Counted from the stretch's first letter, positions 1 through 7,283 are shown. The stretch: 9,961 nt of DNA from an uncultured Lachnospiraceae bacterium (GCA_910585995.1 CAJUGG010000107.1:1-9961), one strand, 5' to 3'. A program made the numbers and translations. Notes: generated by a model from the letters alone, not told the origin.

Positions 1-17
1 AAGGAGGAGCAGTTATA

Positions 18-863
18 ATGAATGATCTGAAAGTAAAAGAAAGATATAATATGCCTGTTACGATCCTGTTAATCTGCGGATTGATAACGATTATTTTTCC
101 ATTGTATATGACCATTGTGATTGCTTTTAAACAGCCGTCTGAGATGACCAACAGCATTGCCGGGATTCTCTCCCTGCCAAAGACCTGGAGTTTTTCCAAC
201 TTTGCCGAGGCGATGCGGGTAACAGATTTCTGGAATTCTCTTAGAAACAGTCTTCTGATTACGGGTGTTACCGTGGCGCTTTCCATTATCCTTCACTCTA
301 TGGTGGGATATGCCATCGGAAGAAACAAAGCAAAGAATAAATGGTACAACTTGGCGTACTTGTACATCGTTAGTGGTATGTTTGTACCGTTTGCGATCCT
401 GATGATGCCTCTGGTAAAACAAACCGCACAGTGGGGAATCGCAAATATTGTTGGCGTTATTATCTGTTATGTGGTATTCTATATGCCGATGAACTTGATG
501 CTGTATTCCGGATATCTGGTAAATATCCCGATTGCTCTGGAAGAAGCAGCCAGAGTGGACGGCGCTACTACCTGGACAACTTACTGGAAGATTATCTTCC
601 CGATTATGAAACCCATGCATGCAACTGTTGCAGTAATCACCGCACTGAGTGTATGGAATGACGTTATGACGCCCCTGGTTATCATGTCAGGAAGCGGACT
701 GAATACTTTGCCTCTGGCACAGATGTCCTTCCAGACGCAGTTTGGTACAAATTACAACCTGGCATTTGCCTCTTATCTGCTGGCACTTTTGCCGCTTTTG
801 ATCTTCTATATCATCTGTCAGAAGCAGATATTAAATGGCGTTGTAAACGGCGCGGTAAAATAA
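18..863 (+). CDS. Carbohydrate ABC transporter permease (MsmG/RafG-like, MalG type)
   Basis: Inner-membrane permease subunit of a sugar ABC importer, 281 aa, the usual length for the MalG-type (second) permease. It has a hydrophobic helix near residues 13-36, further membrane segments around 78-100, 113-133, 142-165, 203-222 and 247-268, and the cytoplasmic EAA loop at about 175-196 (EEAARVDGA, then a FP pair), which docks onto the ATPase. The start is fixed by a consensus AAGGAGGAG at bases 1-9. The solute-binding protein and first permease would be expected upstream, outside the window. The GH36 alpha-galactosidase 108 bp downstream suggests raffinose, melibiose or stachyose as substrate; this is inferred from context, since permease sequence alone does not show specificity. 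Family assignment is very secure, substrate moderate. Confidence 0.93.
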   Translation: MNDLKVKERYNMPVTILLICGLITIIFPLYMTIVIAFKQPSEMTNSIAGILSLPKTWSFSNFAEAMRVTDFWNSLRNSLLITGVTVALSIILHSMVGYAIGRNKAKNKWYNLAYLYIVSGMFVPFAILMMPLVKQTAQWGIANIVGVIICYVVFYMPMNLMLYSGYLVNIPIALEEAARVDGATTWTTYWKIIFPIMKPMHATVAVITALSVWNDVMTPLVIMSGSGLNTLPLAQMSFQTQFGTNYNLAFASYLLALLPLLIFYIICQKQILNGVVNGAVK

Positions 864-883
864 TATAGAACATCATCAAGACA

Positions 884-931
884 GCCATGAACGGGTATTG
901 GATTTTATCTGATACCCGTACAGGCCTTTTT
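884..931 (+). terminator. Terminator or attenuator between permease and alpha-galactosidase genes
   Basis: A hairpin with a perfect 8-bp core (ACGGGTAT at 891-898 pairing with ATACCCGT at 912-919) extends with mismatches to 884 and 926 and is followed directly by five T residues at 927-931. It lies inside an apparent operon, so it may act as a partial terminator that lowers expression of the downstream enzyme relative to the transporter. No separate promoter for the GH36 gene is obvious in the 40 bases after it. Confidence 0.55.
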
Positions 932-971
932 ATACCCATATCTGAAACATGGAGAAAGGAAAGGATACAAC

Positions 972-3155
972 ATGAGTATTGTATTTACAGAAAAAGACAA
1001 AACCTTTACCTTACATACCAAGGATACGACTTATCAGATGAAAGTAGATGAGTATGGATATCTTTTGCATCTCTACTATGGGCGTAAGACCAATGGGTGT
1101 ATGGATTATCTTCTGCACTATGCAGACCGCGGATTTTCTGGAAATCCGTATGATGTGGGAATGGATCGGACGTATTCTCTGGATGCGCTGCCGCAGGAAC
1201 TGCCCTTTCAGGGAAGCGGAGATTACCGCAGTCTGGCAATCGTGATCCGGCATACCGACGGCTCGTATGAGTCAGATTTCCGTTATAAAGATTATCAGAT
1301 TTTAGATGGAAAATATCAGATCCCAGGACTTCCGGCAGTCTATGGGACACAAGAGGAAGCACAGACGCTGAAAGTGATATTAGAAGATCCGGTGAGCAAG
1401 GTACAGATTACCCTGTTGTATGGCGTGCTTCCAGAACAGAATATCATCACCAGAAGTGCAGTGATACAGAATCTAGGAGATGGAAAGATCTATCTTGAGA
1501 AAGCGCAGGCAGCTTGTCTGGACTGGCTGTCGGGAGATTATGATCTTTTGAGCTTCCATGGCCGTCATGCCATGGAGAGAAACTATCAGCGTATGGAAAT
1601 AAAACATACAGCACAGATAATCGGGAGCCGAAGAGGAACTTCCAGCCATCAGTATAATCCCATGATGATACTTGCAGAACATGAGACCAATGAAGATGCC
1701 GGAAGCTGTTATGCGATGTCTTTTATGTACAGCGGCAATTTTAAAGGAGAAGCGGCAAAAGACCAGTTTGGACAGACCCGCGTTCTTTTGGGACTGTCAG
1801 ATGAACTTTTCTCGTATCCTCTGGAGCCAAAAGAGAGCTTTTATGTGCCGGAGGTGATTTTGACCTACAGCAGCATGGGACTTGCAAGGCTGTCTCAGAA
1901 TCTGCACCAGTGTCTTAGAAGACATGTATGCCGGGGGAAATACAGAGATGGTATCCGCCCGGTACTTTTAAATAGCTGGGAGGCTTCTTATTTTGAATTT
2001 AATGGAGAGTCGATCTACCAATTAGCGAAGCAGGCGGCAGACTTAGGCGTTGAGATGCTGGTGATGGATGATGGATGGTTTGGAAAAAGAGATGATGACA
2101 ACAGTGGTCTTGGAGACTGGTTCGTCAATGAGGAGAAGTTAGGAGAATCACTTGGCAGTCTAATTGAGCGGATTCGAGGTCTTGGATTAAAATTTGGCAT
2201 CTGGATCGAACCAGAATGTATTAATGAGGATAGCCAGTTGTATCGGGAACATCCGGACTGGATACTGTCTGTGCCAGGCCGCAATCCGGTGCGGGCGCGC
2301 AACCAGCTTGTGCTTGACTTTTCCAGAAAAGAGGTTGTAGACTATATTTTTGAGAAAATATGCGCCGTATTAGACCAGGGCAAGATCAAATATATCAAAT
2401 GGGATATGAATCGAAGCCTTTCGGACTGCTTTTCCAGACAGACGGTGGATCAGGGACGGGTGAGTCATGATTATGTATTGGGACTCTATGACTTTCTGGA
2501 GCGGATTTGTCAGAGATATCCGGATGTGTTGCTGGAGGGATGCAGCGGCGGGGGCGGGCGCTTTGATGCCGGGATGCTCTATTATACGCCGCAGATCTGG
2601 TGCAGTGACAATACGGATGCGATTGACAGGCTTCAGATCCAGTATGGTACTTCTTTTGGGTATCCGGCGTCGGCGGTTGGCTCGCATGTCTCAGCGGTAC
2701 CCAATCACCAGACCGGGCGTGTGACGCCGCTACGTACCAGGGCGGTGGTGGCTATGTCCGGGACGTTTGGATATGAGCTGAATCTGGGAAGCCTGATGGA
2801 TTTTGAAAAGGAACAGATCAAAGAGCAGATCCGGGAATACAAGCAGTATGCGGGATTGATACTGGATGGGTTGTATTATCGGTTGACAAATCCGAATAAA
2901 GAGCTTGTGGGAGCGTGGGAATTTGTCTCGGAGGATGGGTCAGAAGTGCTTCTGAGTGCGGTTATGCAGGAGATCCACGGAAATATGCCGGTGACGTATG
3001 TGCGGATGAAAGGGCTTTCTTCAGGGTGCTTGTATCAGGAGATGGATACGAAAAAGGTGTATGCGTCGGATGCGCTGATGGAAGTGGGAGTGCCGCTGCC
3101 GGAGCAGATGGGGGAGTATCGGGCGTATCAGATGTATTTTAGGCGTGTGGAGTAG
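972..3155 (+). CDS. aga: Alpha-galactosidase, glycoside hydrolase family 36
   Basis: Cytoplasmic retaining alpha-galactosidase that releases galactose from melibiose, raffinose and related sugars. Its 727 aa match the roughly 730-aa GH36 enzymes of Gram-positive bacteria. An N-terminal beta-sandwich domain is followed by the (beta/alpha)8 barrel. Visible signatures are MDDGWFG with D366 and D367, the YIKWDMN strand with the expected nucleophile D478, the EGCSGGGGRFD loop, and CSDNTDA with the expected acid/base D546. No signal peptide is present, which fits hydrolysis after import by the upstream transporter. The start is supported by AAAGGA and AAGGAT boxes at 955-965. The last third becomes G/T-rich in third codon positions. 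Family and activity are secure; preferred substrate is inferred. Confidence 0.96.
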   Translation: MSIVFTEKDKTFTLHTKDTTYQMKVDEYGYLLHLYYGRKTNGCMDYLLHYADRGFSGNPYDVGMDRTYSLDALPQELPFQGSGDYRSLAIVIRHTDGSYESDFRYKDYQILDGKYQIPGLPAVYGTQEEAQTLKVILEDPVSKVQITLLYGVLPEQNIITRSAVIQNLGDGKIYLEKAQAACLDWLSGDYDLLSFHGRHAMERNYQRMEIKHTAQIIGSRRGTSSHQYNPMMILAEHETNEDAGSCYAMSFMYSGNFKGEAAKDQFGQTRVLLGLSDELFSYPLEPKESFYVPEVILTYSSMGLARLSQNLHQCLRRHVCRGKYRDGIRPVLLNSWEASYFEFNGESIYQLAKQAADLGVEMLVMDDGWFGKRDDDNSGLGDWFVNEEKLGESLGSLIERIRGLGLKFGIWIEPECINEDSQLYREHPDWILSVPGRNPVRARNQLVLDFSRKEVVDYIFEKICAVLDQGKIKYIKWDMNRSLSDCFSRQTVDQGRVSHDYVLGLYDFLERICQRYPDVLLEGCSGGGGRFDAGMLYYTPQIWCSDNTDAIDRLQIQYGTSFGYPASAVGSHVSAVPNHQTGRVTPLRTRAVVAMSGTFGYELNLGSLMDFEKEQIKEQIREYKQYAGLILDGLYYRLTNPNKELVGAWEFVSEDGSEVLLSAVMQEIHGNMPVTYVRMKGLSSGCLYQEMDTKKVYASDALMEVGVPLPEQMGEYRAYQMYFRRVE

Positions 3156-3181
3156 GTGGCAGGCGATAGACGACAGGCGAC

Positions 3182-3378
3182 GGAGCTGTTAAAAGACCAG
3201 GCTTGGGGGGCTTGGTCAATGTCTGCATAGAGTGTATCGGACAGTCGGTAAAGTTTGTATGTTCCAGTCGTACACGTGGACGTGTCCGCCTGGCTCATAC
3301 AAATTTTACCGACTGTCCGCTCCAATCTACACAGCACATTTGACGCAAGTCCCCCAAGCCTGGTCTTTTGACAGCTCC
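3182..3378. repeat. 197-bp near-palindromic intergenic element
   Basis: Most of the gap between the GH36 and GH13 genes is one long inverted repeat. Outer arms 3182-3210 and 3350-3378 match at 27 of 29 positions (starting GGAGCTGT, ending ACAGCTCC). Middle arms 3238-3261 and 3296-3319 match at 23 of 24 (left arm starts CGGACAGTCGGTAAAG). The inner 34 bases pair at about 12 of 17 positions around the axis near 3279, and the 3211-3237 / 3320-3349 stretches pair partially. It could be a non-autonomous mobile element (MITE-like), or DNA whose RNA folds into a very long hairpin that affects processing or readthrough between the two genes. No clear target-site duplication was seen. Confidence 0.85.
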
Positions 3379-3396
3379 TGGGTGTTGGATTAGTAC
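3368..3396 (+). promoter_or_regulatory. Possible promoter of the GH13 gene
   Basis: A perfect TTGACA at 3368-3373 is followed after 17 bases by TAGTAC at 3391-3396, a weak -10 match. The -35 box lies within the right arm of the 197-bp palindrome, where one of its few mismatches turns TTAACA-type sequence into TTGACA. Transcription would start about 45 bases before the GH13 start codon. The weak -10 keeps confidence low. Confidence 0.35.
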
Positions 3397-3444
3397 GCTA
3401 ACGAGTAGGGGAGGGGATAAAAGAGATGAGGAGGAATTGGGTAG

Positions 3445-5280
3445 ATGAAGAGGGAAGAGAGATTTGTAGAGAGGCTTTCTAGGCATCATGATGAGTTGAG
3501 ATGGCTGTATATGGAGTTGTATGACAATGGGGATATGTTCGCGGAGCTGTGTGAGCGGATGAGGGAATTTGCGGTGAACAGGGATGCGGACTTGGTGAAG
3601 ATGGATGGGGAGCGGGAGCAGGATCCGAAGTGGTTTCGGGGGAATGATATGCTGGGCATGATGTTGTATATTGACAATTTTGCCGGGAATCTGAAGGGGG
3701 TGAAGGCGAAGCTTCCTTATCTGTCTTCTTGTAATGTGAATTGTATTCACCTTATGCCGTTTTTGGAGTCGCCGAAGGGGCGCTCGGATGGTGGATATGC
3801 GGTGGCGGATTTTCGGAGGATACAACCAGAGCTTGGGACGATGGGGGATCTTAAGGATCTGGCGAGGGCTTGTCATAAGAAGGGGATCAACCTTTGTATG
3901 GATTTTGTGATGAATCATACTTCGGAGGATCATGCGTGGGCGAAGAAGGCGAGAGAGGGCGACGGAGAGTATATGAGTCGTTATTTCTTCTATGATAATC
4001 CTTCGATTCCACAGGAATATGACCGGACGGTGCCGCAGGTATTTCCGACTACGGCGCCTGGGAATTTTACTTATCTGGATAAGATGGGGTATTATGTGAT
4101 GACTACATTTTATCCGTATCAGTGGGATTTGAATTACCGCAATCCGCGGGTGTTTAATGAGATGATGTATAATTTCCTCTATCTGGCTAATCAGGGTATG
4201 GATATTATTAGGATTGATGCGGTTCCTTATATCTGGAAGGAACTGGGGACGCAGTGCAGAAATCTTCCGCAGGTACATACGATTGTGCGTATGATGCGCA
4301 TGATCTGTGAGATTGTGTGTCCGAGTGTGCTGCTTTTGGGTGAGGTTGTGATGGAACCGGAGAAAGTGGTGCCGTATTTTGGTACGGTGGAGAAACCGGA
4401 GTGCCATATGTTATATAATGTAACCACTATGGCGACTACCTGGCACAGTGTGGCTACAAGGGATGTGCGGCTCTTGAAAAAACAGATGGATATTGTCAAT
4501 GGTCTGCCTAAGGACTATCTCTTCTTGAATTATCTGCGCTGCCATGATGATATTGGCTGGGGATTAGACTATGCGACGCTGGAAGGCTATGGGATGCATG
4601 AGGTAGAACACAAGCGTTTCCTCAATGCCTATTTTACCGGGAAACATGCAGGCAGTGTAAGCAGAGGAGAGCTGTACAATGATGATCCGGTCACGCAGGA
4701 TGCAAGATTCTGCGGGACAACGGCTTCTATGTGCGGTGTGGAGCGTGCGCTGTCAGAACAGGATGAGACGGCACTGTCTGCAGCGATCACACAGGATCTG
4801 ATGCTGCATGCCTATATGCTGACGCAGTCCGGGATTCCTATGCTGTACAGCGGCGATGAAGTAGGGCAGCTTAACGATCCTTCTTACAAAGAAGATCCGG
4901 CCAAACGAGAAGATTCCCGCTACCTCCACCGGGGCAGATTCCAGTGGGATTTAGCAGCAAAGCATACCGAAAAAGGGACACTACAGGAGCGAGTCTTTAG
5001 CGGCCTTGCCAGACTAGAACAGATCCGCAAAAGCAGAGAAGTCTTTCAAAGCGATGCAGCCGTCTATACCTATGATGTCAAAGACAATGCAATCCTGTGC
5101 ATCCTAAGAGAAAATGACAAAGAACGCTTTATCGGAATCTTCAATTTCTCCGACGAAGCAAAGACCGCATGGATGGAAGAACCCGGCACCTATGAAAACC
5201 TGATAACAGGAGATCAAGTGGAACTAAAAAATCCTGTGATCCAGGGGCATGATTTTGTGTGGGTGAGTAAGAAGAAATAA
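3445..5280 (+). CDS. Amylosucrase-like glycoside hydrolase family 13 enzyme
   Basis: A 611-aa GH13 protein resembling subfamily 4 (amylosucrases and sucrose hydrolases, usually about 630-650 aa). An N-terminal helical region precedes the barrel. Visible motifs are DPKWF and the LKGVKAKLPYL strand (about 60-92), SDGGYAV (114-120), DFVMNHTSEDHAW (153-165), GMDIIRIDAV with expected nucleophile D258, LLLGEVV with expected acid/base E300, and LRCHDDIGW with the transition-state Asp at 368. It would cleave sucrose and transfer glucose to a glucan or to water. Next to an alpha-galactosidase it would consume the sucrose left from raffinose. The start has AGGAGG at 3429-3434, ten bases upstream. Codon use changes visibly near 4870, from G/T-rich to A/C-rich. 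Distinguishing polymerase, hydrolase or phosphorolytic activity is not possible from sequence alone. Confidence 0.9.
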   Translation: MKREERFVERLSRHHDELRWLYMELYDNGDMFAELCERMREFAVNRDADLVKMDGEREQDPKWFRGNDMLGMMLYIDNFAGNLKGVKAKLPYLSSCNVNCIHLMPFLESPKGRSDGGYAVADFRRIQPELGTMGDLKDLARACHKKGINLCMDFVMNHTSEDHAWAKKAREGDGEYMSRYFFYDNPSIPQEYDRTVPQVFPTTAPGNFTYLDKMGYYVMTTFYPYQWDLNYRNPRVFNEMMYNFLYLANQGMDIIRIDAVPYIWKELGTQCRNLPQVHTIVRMMRMICEIVCPSVLLLGEVVMEPEKVVPYFGTVEKPECHMLYNVTTMATTWHSVATRDVRLLKKQMDIVNGLPKDYLFLNYLRCHDDIGWGLDYATLEGYGMHEVEHKRFLNAYFTGKHAGSVSRGELYNDDPVTQDARFCGTTASMCGVERALSEQDETALSAAITQDLMLHAYMLTQSGIPMLYSGDEVGQLNDPSYKEDPAKREDSRYLHRGRFQWDLAAKHTEKGTLQERVFSGLARLEQIRKSREVFQSDAAVYTYDVKDNAILCILRENDKERFIGIFNFSDEAKTAWMEEPGTYENLITGDQVELKNPVIQGHDFVWVSKKK

Positions 5281-5301
5281 TTGTTAACATAAAAAACAGA
5301 T

Positions 5302-5345
5302 AACAGGCAGAGCTGACAGAAAGATAAGAGTCGGCTCTGCCTGTT
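5302..5345. terminator. Intrinsic terminator after the GH13 gene
   Basis: A 16-bp stem pairs AACAGGCAGAGCTGAC (5302-5317) with 5330-5345, with one G-U pair and a 12-base loop. It ends the sugar utilisation cluster, starting 21 bases after the GH13 stop codon. The T run on the + strand is short, while the complementary strand shows a T6 run just beyond the stem, so it may work in both directions. Confidence 0.72.
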
Positions 5346-5372
5346 TGCGTCCCTATTGATTTTGAAATTTGA

Positions 5373-5401
5373 TTGCAGGAAACAGGATATCAAGATATAA
5401 T
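5373..5401 (+). promoter_or_regulatory. Sigma-70/SigA-type promoter without an obvious gene
   Basis: TTGCAG at 5373-5378, an exact 17-base spacer and a perfect TATAAT at 5396-5401 make the best promoter seen in this gap. Transcription would start near 5408. The next + strand feature is the terminator at 5480-5519, so the predicted product is a short RNA of about 110 nt, or a leader for the TnpB-like gene if readthrough occurs. Confidence 0.55.
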
Positions 5402-5407
5402 AGAATA

Positions 5408-5520
5408 AAAGAGTATGCGGAAATACCAAGAGAACAAGTAATGGAGTATTGGAGATAAGTAGTAAAAATAAATGATCAAAAAAGCCCTCGAAGGTAGTGA
5501 GATACCTTCGGGGGCTTTTA
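5408..5520 (+). ncRNA. Candidate small RNA or attenuated leader
   Basis: This is the stretch between a strong promoter (5373-5401) and a strong terminator (5480-5519). It holds only an 8-codon ATG frame at 5415-5441, which lacks a ribosome binding site, and an overlapping 5-codon frame from 5441. An independent small RNA, or a transcript start attenuated before the TnpB-like gene, both fit. The call rests on promoter and terminator spacing only; no known RNA family was recognised. Confidence 0.3.
5480..5519. terminator. Strong intrinsic terminator upstream of the TnpB-like gene
   Basis: A 17-bp stem pairs 5480-5496 (starting AAAAGCCCTCG) with 5503-5519 (ending GGGGGCTTTT), with one G-U pair and a 6-base loop GTGAGA. 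A-rich sequence before and T-rich sequence after the GC core suit termination in either direction. It separates the orphan promoter from the TnpB-like gene and could be an attenuator. Confidence 0.78.
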
Positions 5521-5526
5521 CTATAC

Positions 5527-5544
5527 CAAAAAGTATACTTTTTG
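5527..5544. repeat. Perfect 18-bp palindrome, copy 1 of a pair
   Basis: CAAAAAGTATACTTTTTG reads identically on both strands. With the preceding TAC it matches the second palindrome at 5651-5671 at 20 of 21 positions. The symmetry and GTATAC centre suggest a dimeric protein operator or recombination site. It begins eight bases after the terminator stem, so it is not part of that hairpin. Confidence 0.8.
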
Positions 5545-5649
5545 AAATACTGTCTTTTTAACATGACCTTGTAGCATTTTAGCACAGTTTTTTATAAAAA
5601 TCAATCATTTTGGGTCATTTCTTCTGGCAAATTCAGGATAAGCGGGGGT

Positions 5650-5675
5650 GTACCAAAAGGTATACTTTTTGGTAC
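5650..5675. promoter_or_regulatory. 26-bp palindrome just upstream of the TnpB-like gene (copy 2, candidate operator)
   Basis: This near-perfect palindrome (25 of 26 bases consistent with symmetry apart from one central mismatch pair) begins GTACCAAAAGG and ends CTTTTTGGTAC, centred on GTATAC. Its core repeats copy 1, 127 bp upstream. It lies 32 bases before the ATG of the TnpB-like gene, a position suited to an operator controlling that gene. It could equally be a hairpin in the 5' leader. Confidence 0.6.
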
Positions 5676-5694
5676 GTTTCAAAGGCCTGACATC

Positions 5695-5702
5695 AAAGGA
5701 AG
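5695..5702 (+). promoter_or_regulatory. Ribosome binding site that fixes the TnpB-like start at 5708
   Basis: AAAGGAAG sits five bases before the ATG at 5708. An upstream in-frame ATG-like start at 5648 would translate the palindrome and lacks any comparable site, so 5708 is preferred. Confidence 0.7.
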
Positions 5703-5707
5703 TGATT

Positions 5708-7021
5708 ATGCCGCCAGACAAGATCTGTAAGACCATCCATCAATACAATCGAGAGCCAATATCCGCAGAACAGATGGAAAAACTCCAGGAGATTGCGCGG
5801 GATTACCGGGAGGTCAAAAATTATGTCTATCTCCGCTATGGAGGAATCAGCAGCCTGCCCAAGTTGTATCCAGGCTATACCATCCAGAATGAGATGACAA
5901 AAAGCGGACTTAGAGAAGAACTTCAGATGCCTTCAGTGTATTTTTACCTTGCTCTTTTCGACGCATTAGGAGATATCAAGAGCCAATGGGCCAGGACCAA
6001 GACAAAAGTGCAGGAGCTAATCCGAAAAAATGAAAATTTTTCCCCGGAAGAAAAGCACTATCTGCGATTCCTTCTAAAAGTCAGCAACGCCTTTGAAGCG
6101 GTACTGAACCAAAAGCCCATGACACTGCCATCCAAGATCCAAAAGACCTATGAAGCATTGGCAGCACAAGTGGACACCGAGAAGATGCATCGTTATTTGT
6201 GCCGACAAGTAAGAAAATATCACGTCCGGCAGCACACTGAGACAGCAGACGGATTTTCCATCTCCGAGCGGGCTTATCGATACAAAGATCACGGCATCTA
6301 CATCTCCATCAAAGAAAAGCGAAAGCGTATCTTTGTGGCATTGACAGATCACAACCAGTACAACCGCCAGCTCTATATCAAATTGTACCCGGAGCGGGGC
6401 GGACTGGAAATCAAAGTTCCCATTGATGTGACCATTAAAAGTCATGAGGATTACCAGAATCAAGTGGGAATTTCCATTGGCATGTACACCATGCTGACCA
6501 CTGATCAAGGACATGACTACGGAGATAAATTAGGCCAATATGAGATGGAATACGCCGACTGGATACGTCTTCAGACCAGGAGGTATCGTCGCAATCGGGA
6601 CAACAATCCAGGGCGGAAAAAATACAACACTCAGAAAAAGCGAAAACTGGAACAATTGCACAACTACATGAACCAAGAACTCAATCGGTTCCTGCAGACA
6701 GAAAAGCCCAGCACCATCTATATGGTAAAACTGCCCAAACCAAAAGCAAATGGTGTCAACCGGACCATCAACCATTCCGTCACCATGTGGCAGCGAGGCT
6801 ATATCCGCAGACGCTTGATACAAAAATGTCAAGAACAATCCATTGAACTAGTGGAAGTATTAGGAAAAGACATCAGCAACGAGTGCAGCAATTGCGGAGC
6901 CATCGGCATCCGCCAAAAAGGAATCTTCACCTGTCAGACCTGCGGCTTTCAGATAAAAGAAAAAGAAAACACCGCCAAAAATGCACGAAACCGCGGACTC
7001 TCAGGCAAGATTATCTACTAA
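5708..7021 (+). CDS. TnpB-family protein with a degenerate RuvC active site (predicted nuclease-dead, TldR-like)
   Basis: A 437-aa protein with the TnpB (IS200/IS605 OrfB) layout: an N-terminal region with SAEQMEKLQEIARDYREVKN (about 19-38), a long middle region, a basic helix (about 290-320), and a C-terminal zinc ribbon with C393, C396, C409 and C412 ahead of the NTAKNARNRG tail. Active TnpB uses three RuvC acids to cut DNA guided by its RNA. Here the first-strand motif reads VGISIG, with Ser256 where GID has Asp. The second strand reads TIYMVKL, with Val340 where Glu is expected. After the ribbon, KEKEN places Lys419 where the DRD-x-N motif has its Asp. The frame is intact and otherwise conserved-looking, so this is selection for a non-cleaving role rather than decay. 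RNA-guided binding as a repressor is inferred. No TnpA is nearby. Confidence 0.85.
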   Translation: MPPDKICKTIHQYNREPISAEQMEKLQEIARDYREVKNYVYLRYGGISSLPKLYPGYTIQNEMTKSGLREELQMPSVYFYLALFDALGDIKSQWARTKTKVQELIRKNENFSPEEKHYLRFLLKVSNAFEAVLNQKPMTLPSKIQKTYEALAAQVDTEKMHRYLCRQVRKYHVRQHTETADGFSISERAYRYKDHGIYISIKEKRKRIFVALTDHNQYNRQLYIKLYPERGGLEIKVPIDVTIKSHEDYQNQVGISIGMYTMLTTDQGHDYGDKLGQYEMEYADWIRLQTRRYRRNRDNNPGRKKYNTQKKRKLEQLHNYMNQELNRFLQTEKPSTIYMVKLPKPKANGVNRTINHSVTMWQRGYIRRRLIQKCQEQSIELVEVLGKDISNECSNCGAIGIRQKGIFTCQTCGFQIKEKENTAKNARNRGLSGKIIY

Positions 7022-7255
7022 AACATCCGATCATAAGAACCACAATTCAGATAAATCGCAGTGAACCACTGCGGTTTTACCGCAAGGACTGGATCGCGTG
7101 TTCCTGATATAAAAATCCCCACGGCATTAGAAGGCAGAACAAAATCTGCGCATTGGGTATGCCAAGACCTTGGGAACACAACCCGTGACGTACCAAGGAG
7201 CGAAGCGGAGGTTGCTCCGCAACATTTATTCAGCACATTAAGAATAAATGTCCAA
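7022..7255 (+). ncRNA. Candidate guide RNA (omegaRNA-like) of the TnpB-like protein
   Basis: TnpB guide RNAs come from the 3' end of the gene and the sequence after it. This non-coding stretch is dense in pairing: CGCAGTG/CACTGCG (7057-7063 with 7067-7073), GCAGA/TCTGC (7134-7138 with 7145-7149), GCAT/ATGC (7150-7153 with 7159-7162), GCGGAG/CTCCGC (7205-7210 with 7215-7220) and a perfect 10-bp stem ACATTTATTC (7222-7231) with 7242-7251. GTGTTCC (7098-7104) can pair with GGAACAC (7173-7179), and CACGG (7120-7124) with CCGTG (7183-7187), an interlocked pseudoknot order. The 5' end probably lies inside the TnpB-like gene. The guide could begin after about 7251, but the boundary cannot be set by eye. 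Confidence 0.45.
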
Positions 7256-7283
7256 TATGCCTTATTTAAAAAAGTAATGAGTC

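Noticed and set aside
3295..4407. A 370-codon open frame on the minus strand
   Set aside because: It lies opposite the well-supported GH13 gene, has a low-complexity His/Arg/Ile/Leu-rich composition typical of antisense frames, and shows no recognisable motif.
5415..5458. Tiny overlapping reading frames of 8 and 5 codons
   Set aside because: There is no Shine-Dalgarno sequence and they are too short to support; a leader peptide role cannot be argued from codon content.
5214..5585. A 123-codon minus-strand frame in the gap before the TnpB-like gene
   Set aside because: It crosses two terminator stems and the end of the GH13 gene, and reads as low-complexity hydrophobic sequence.
5648..5707. 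An upstream in-frame start adding 20 residues to the TnpB-like protein
   Set aside because: It would translate the palindrome and has no adjacent ribosome binding site, whereas AAAGGAAG precedes the ATG at 5708.
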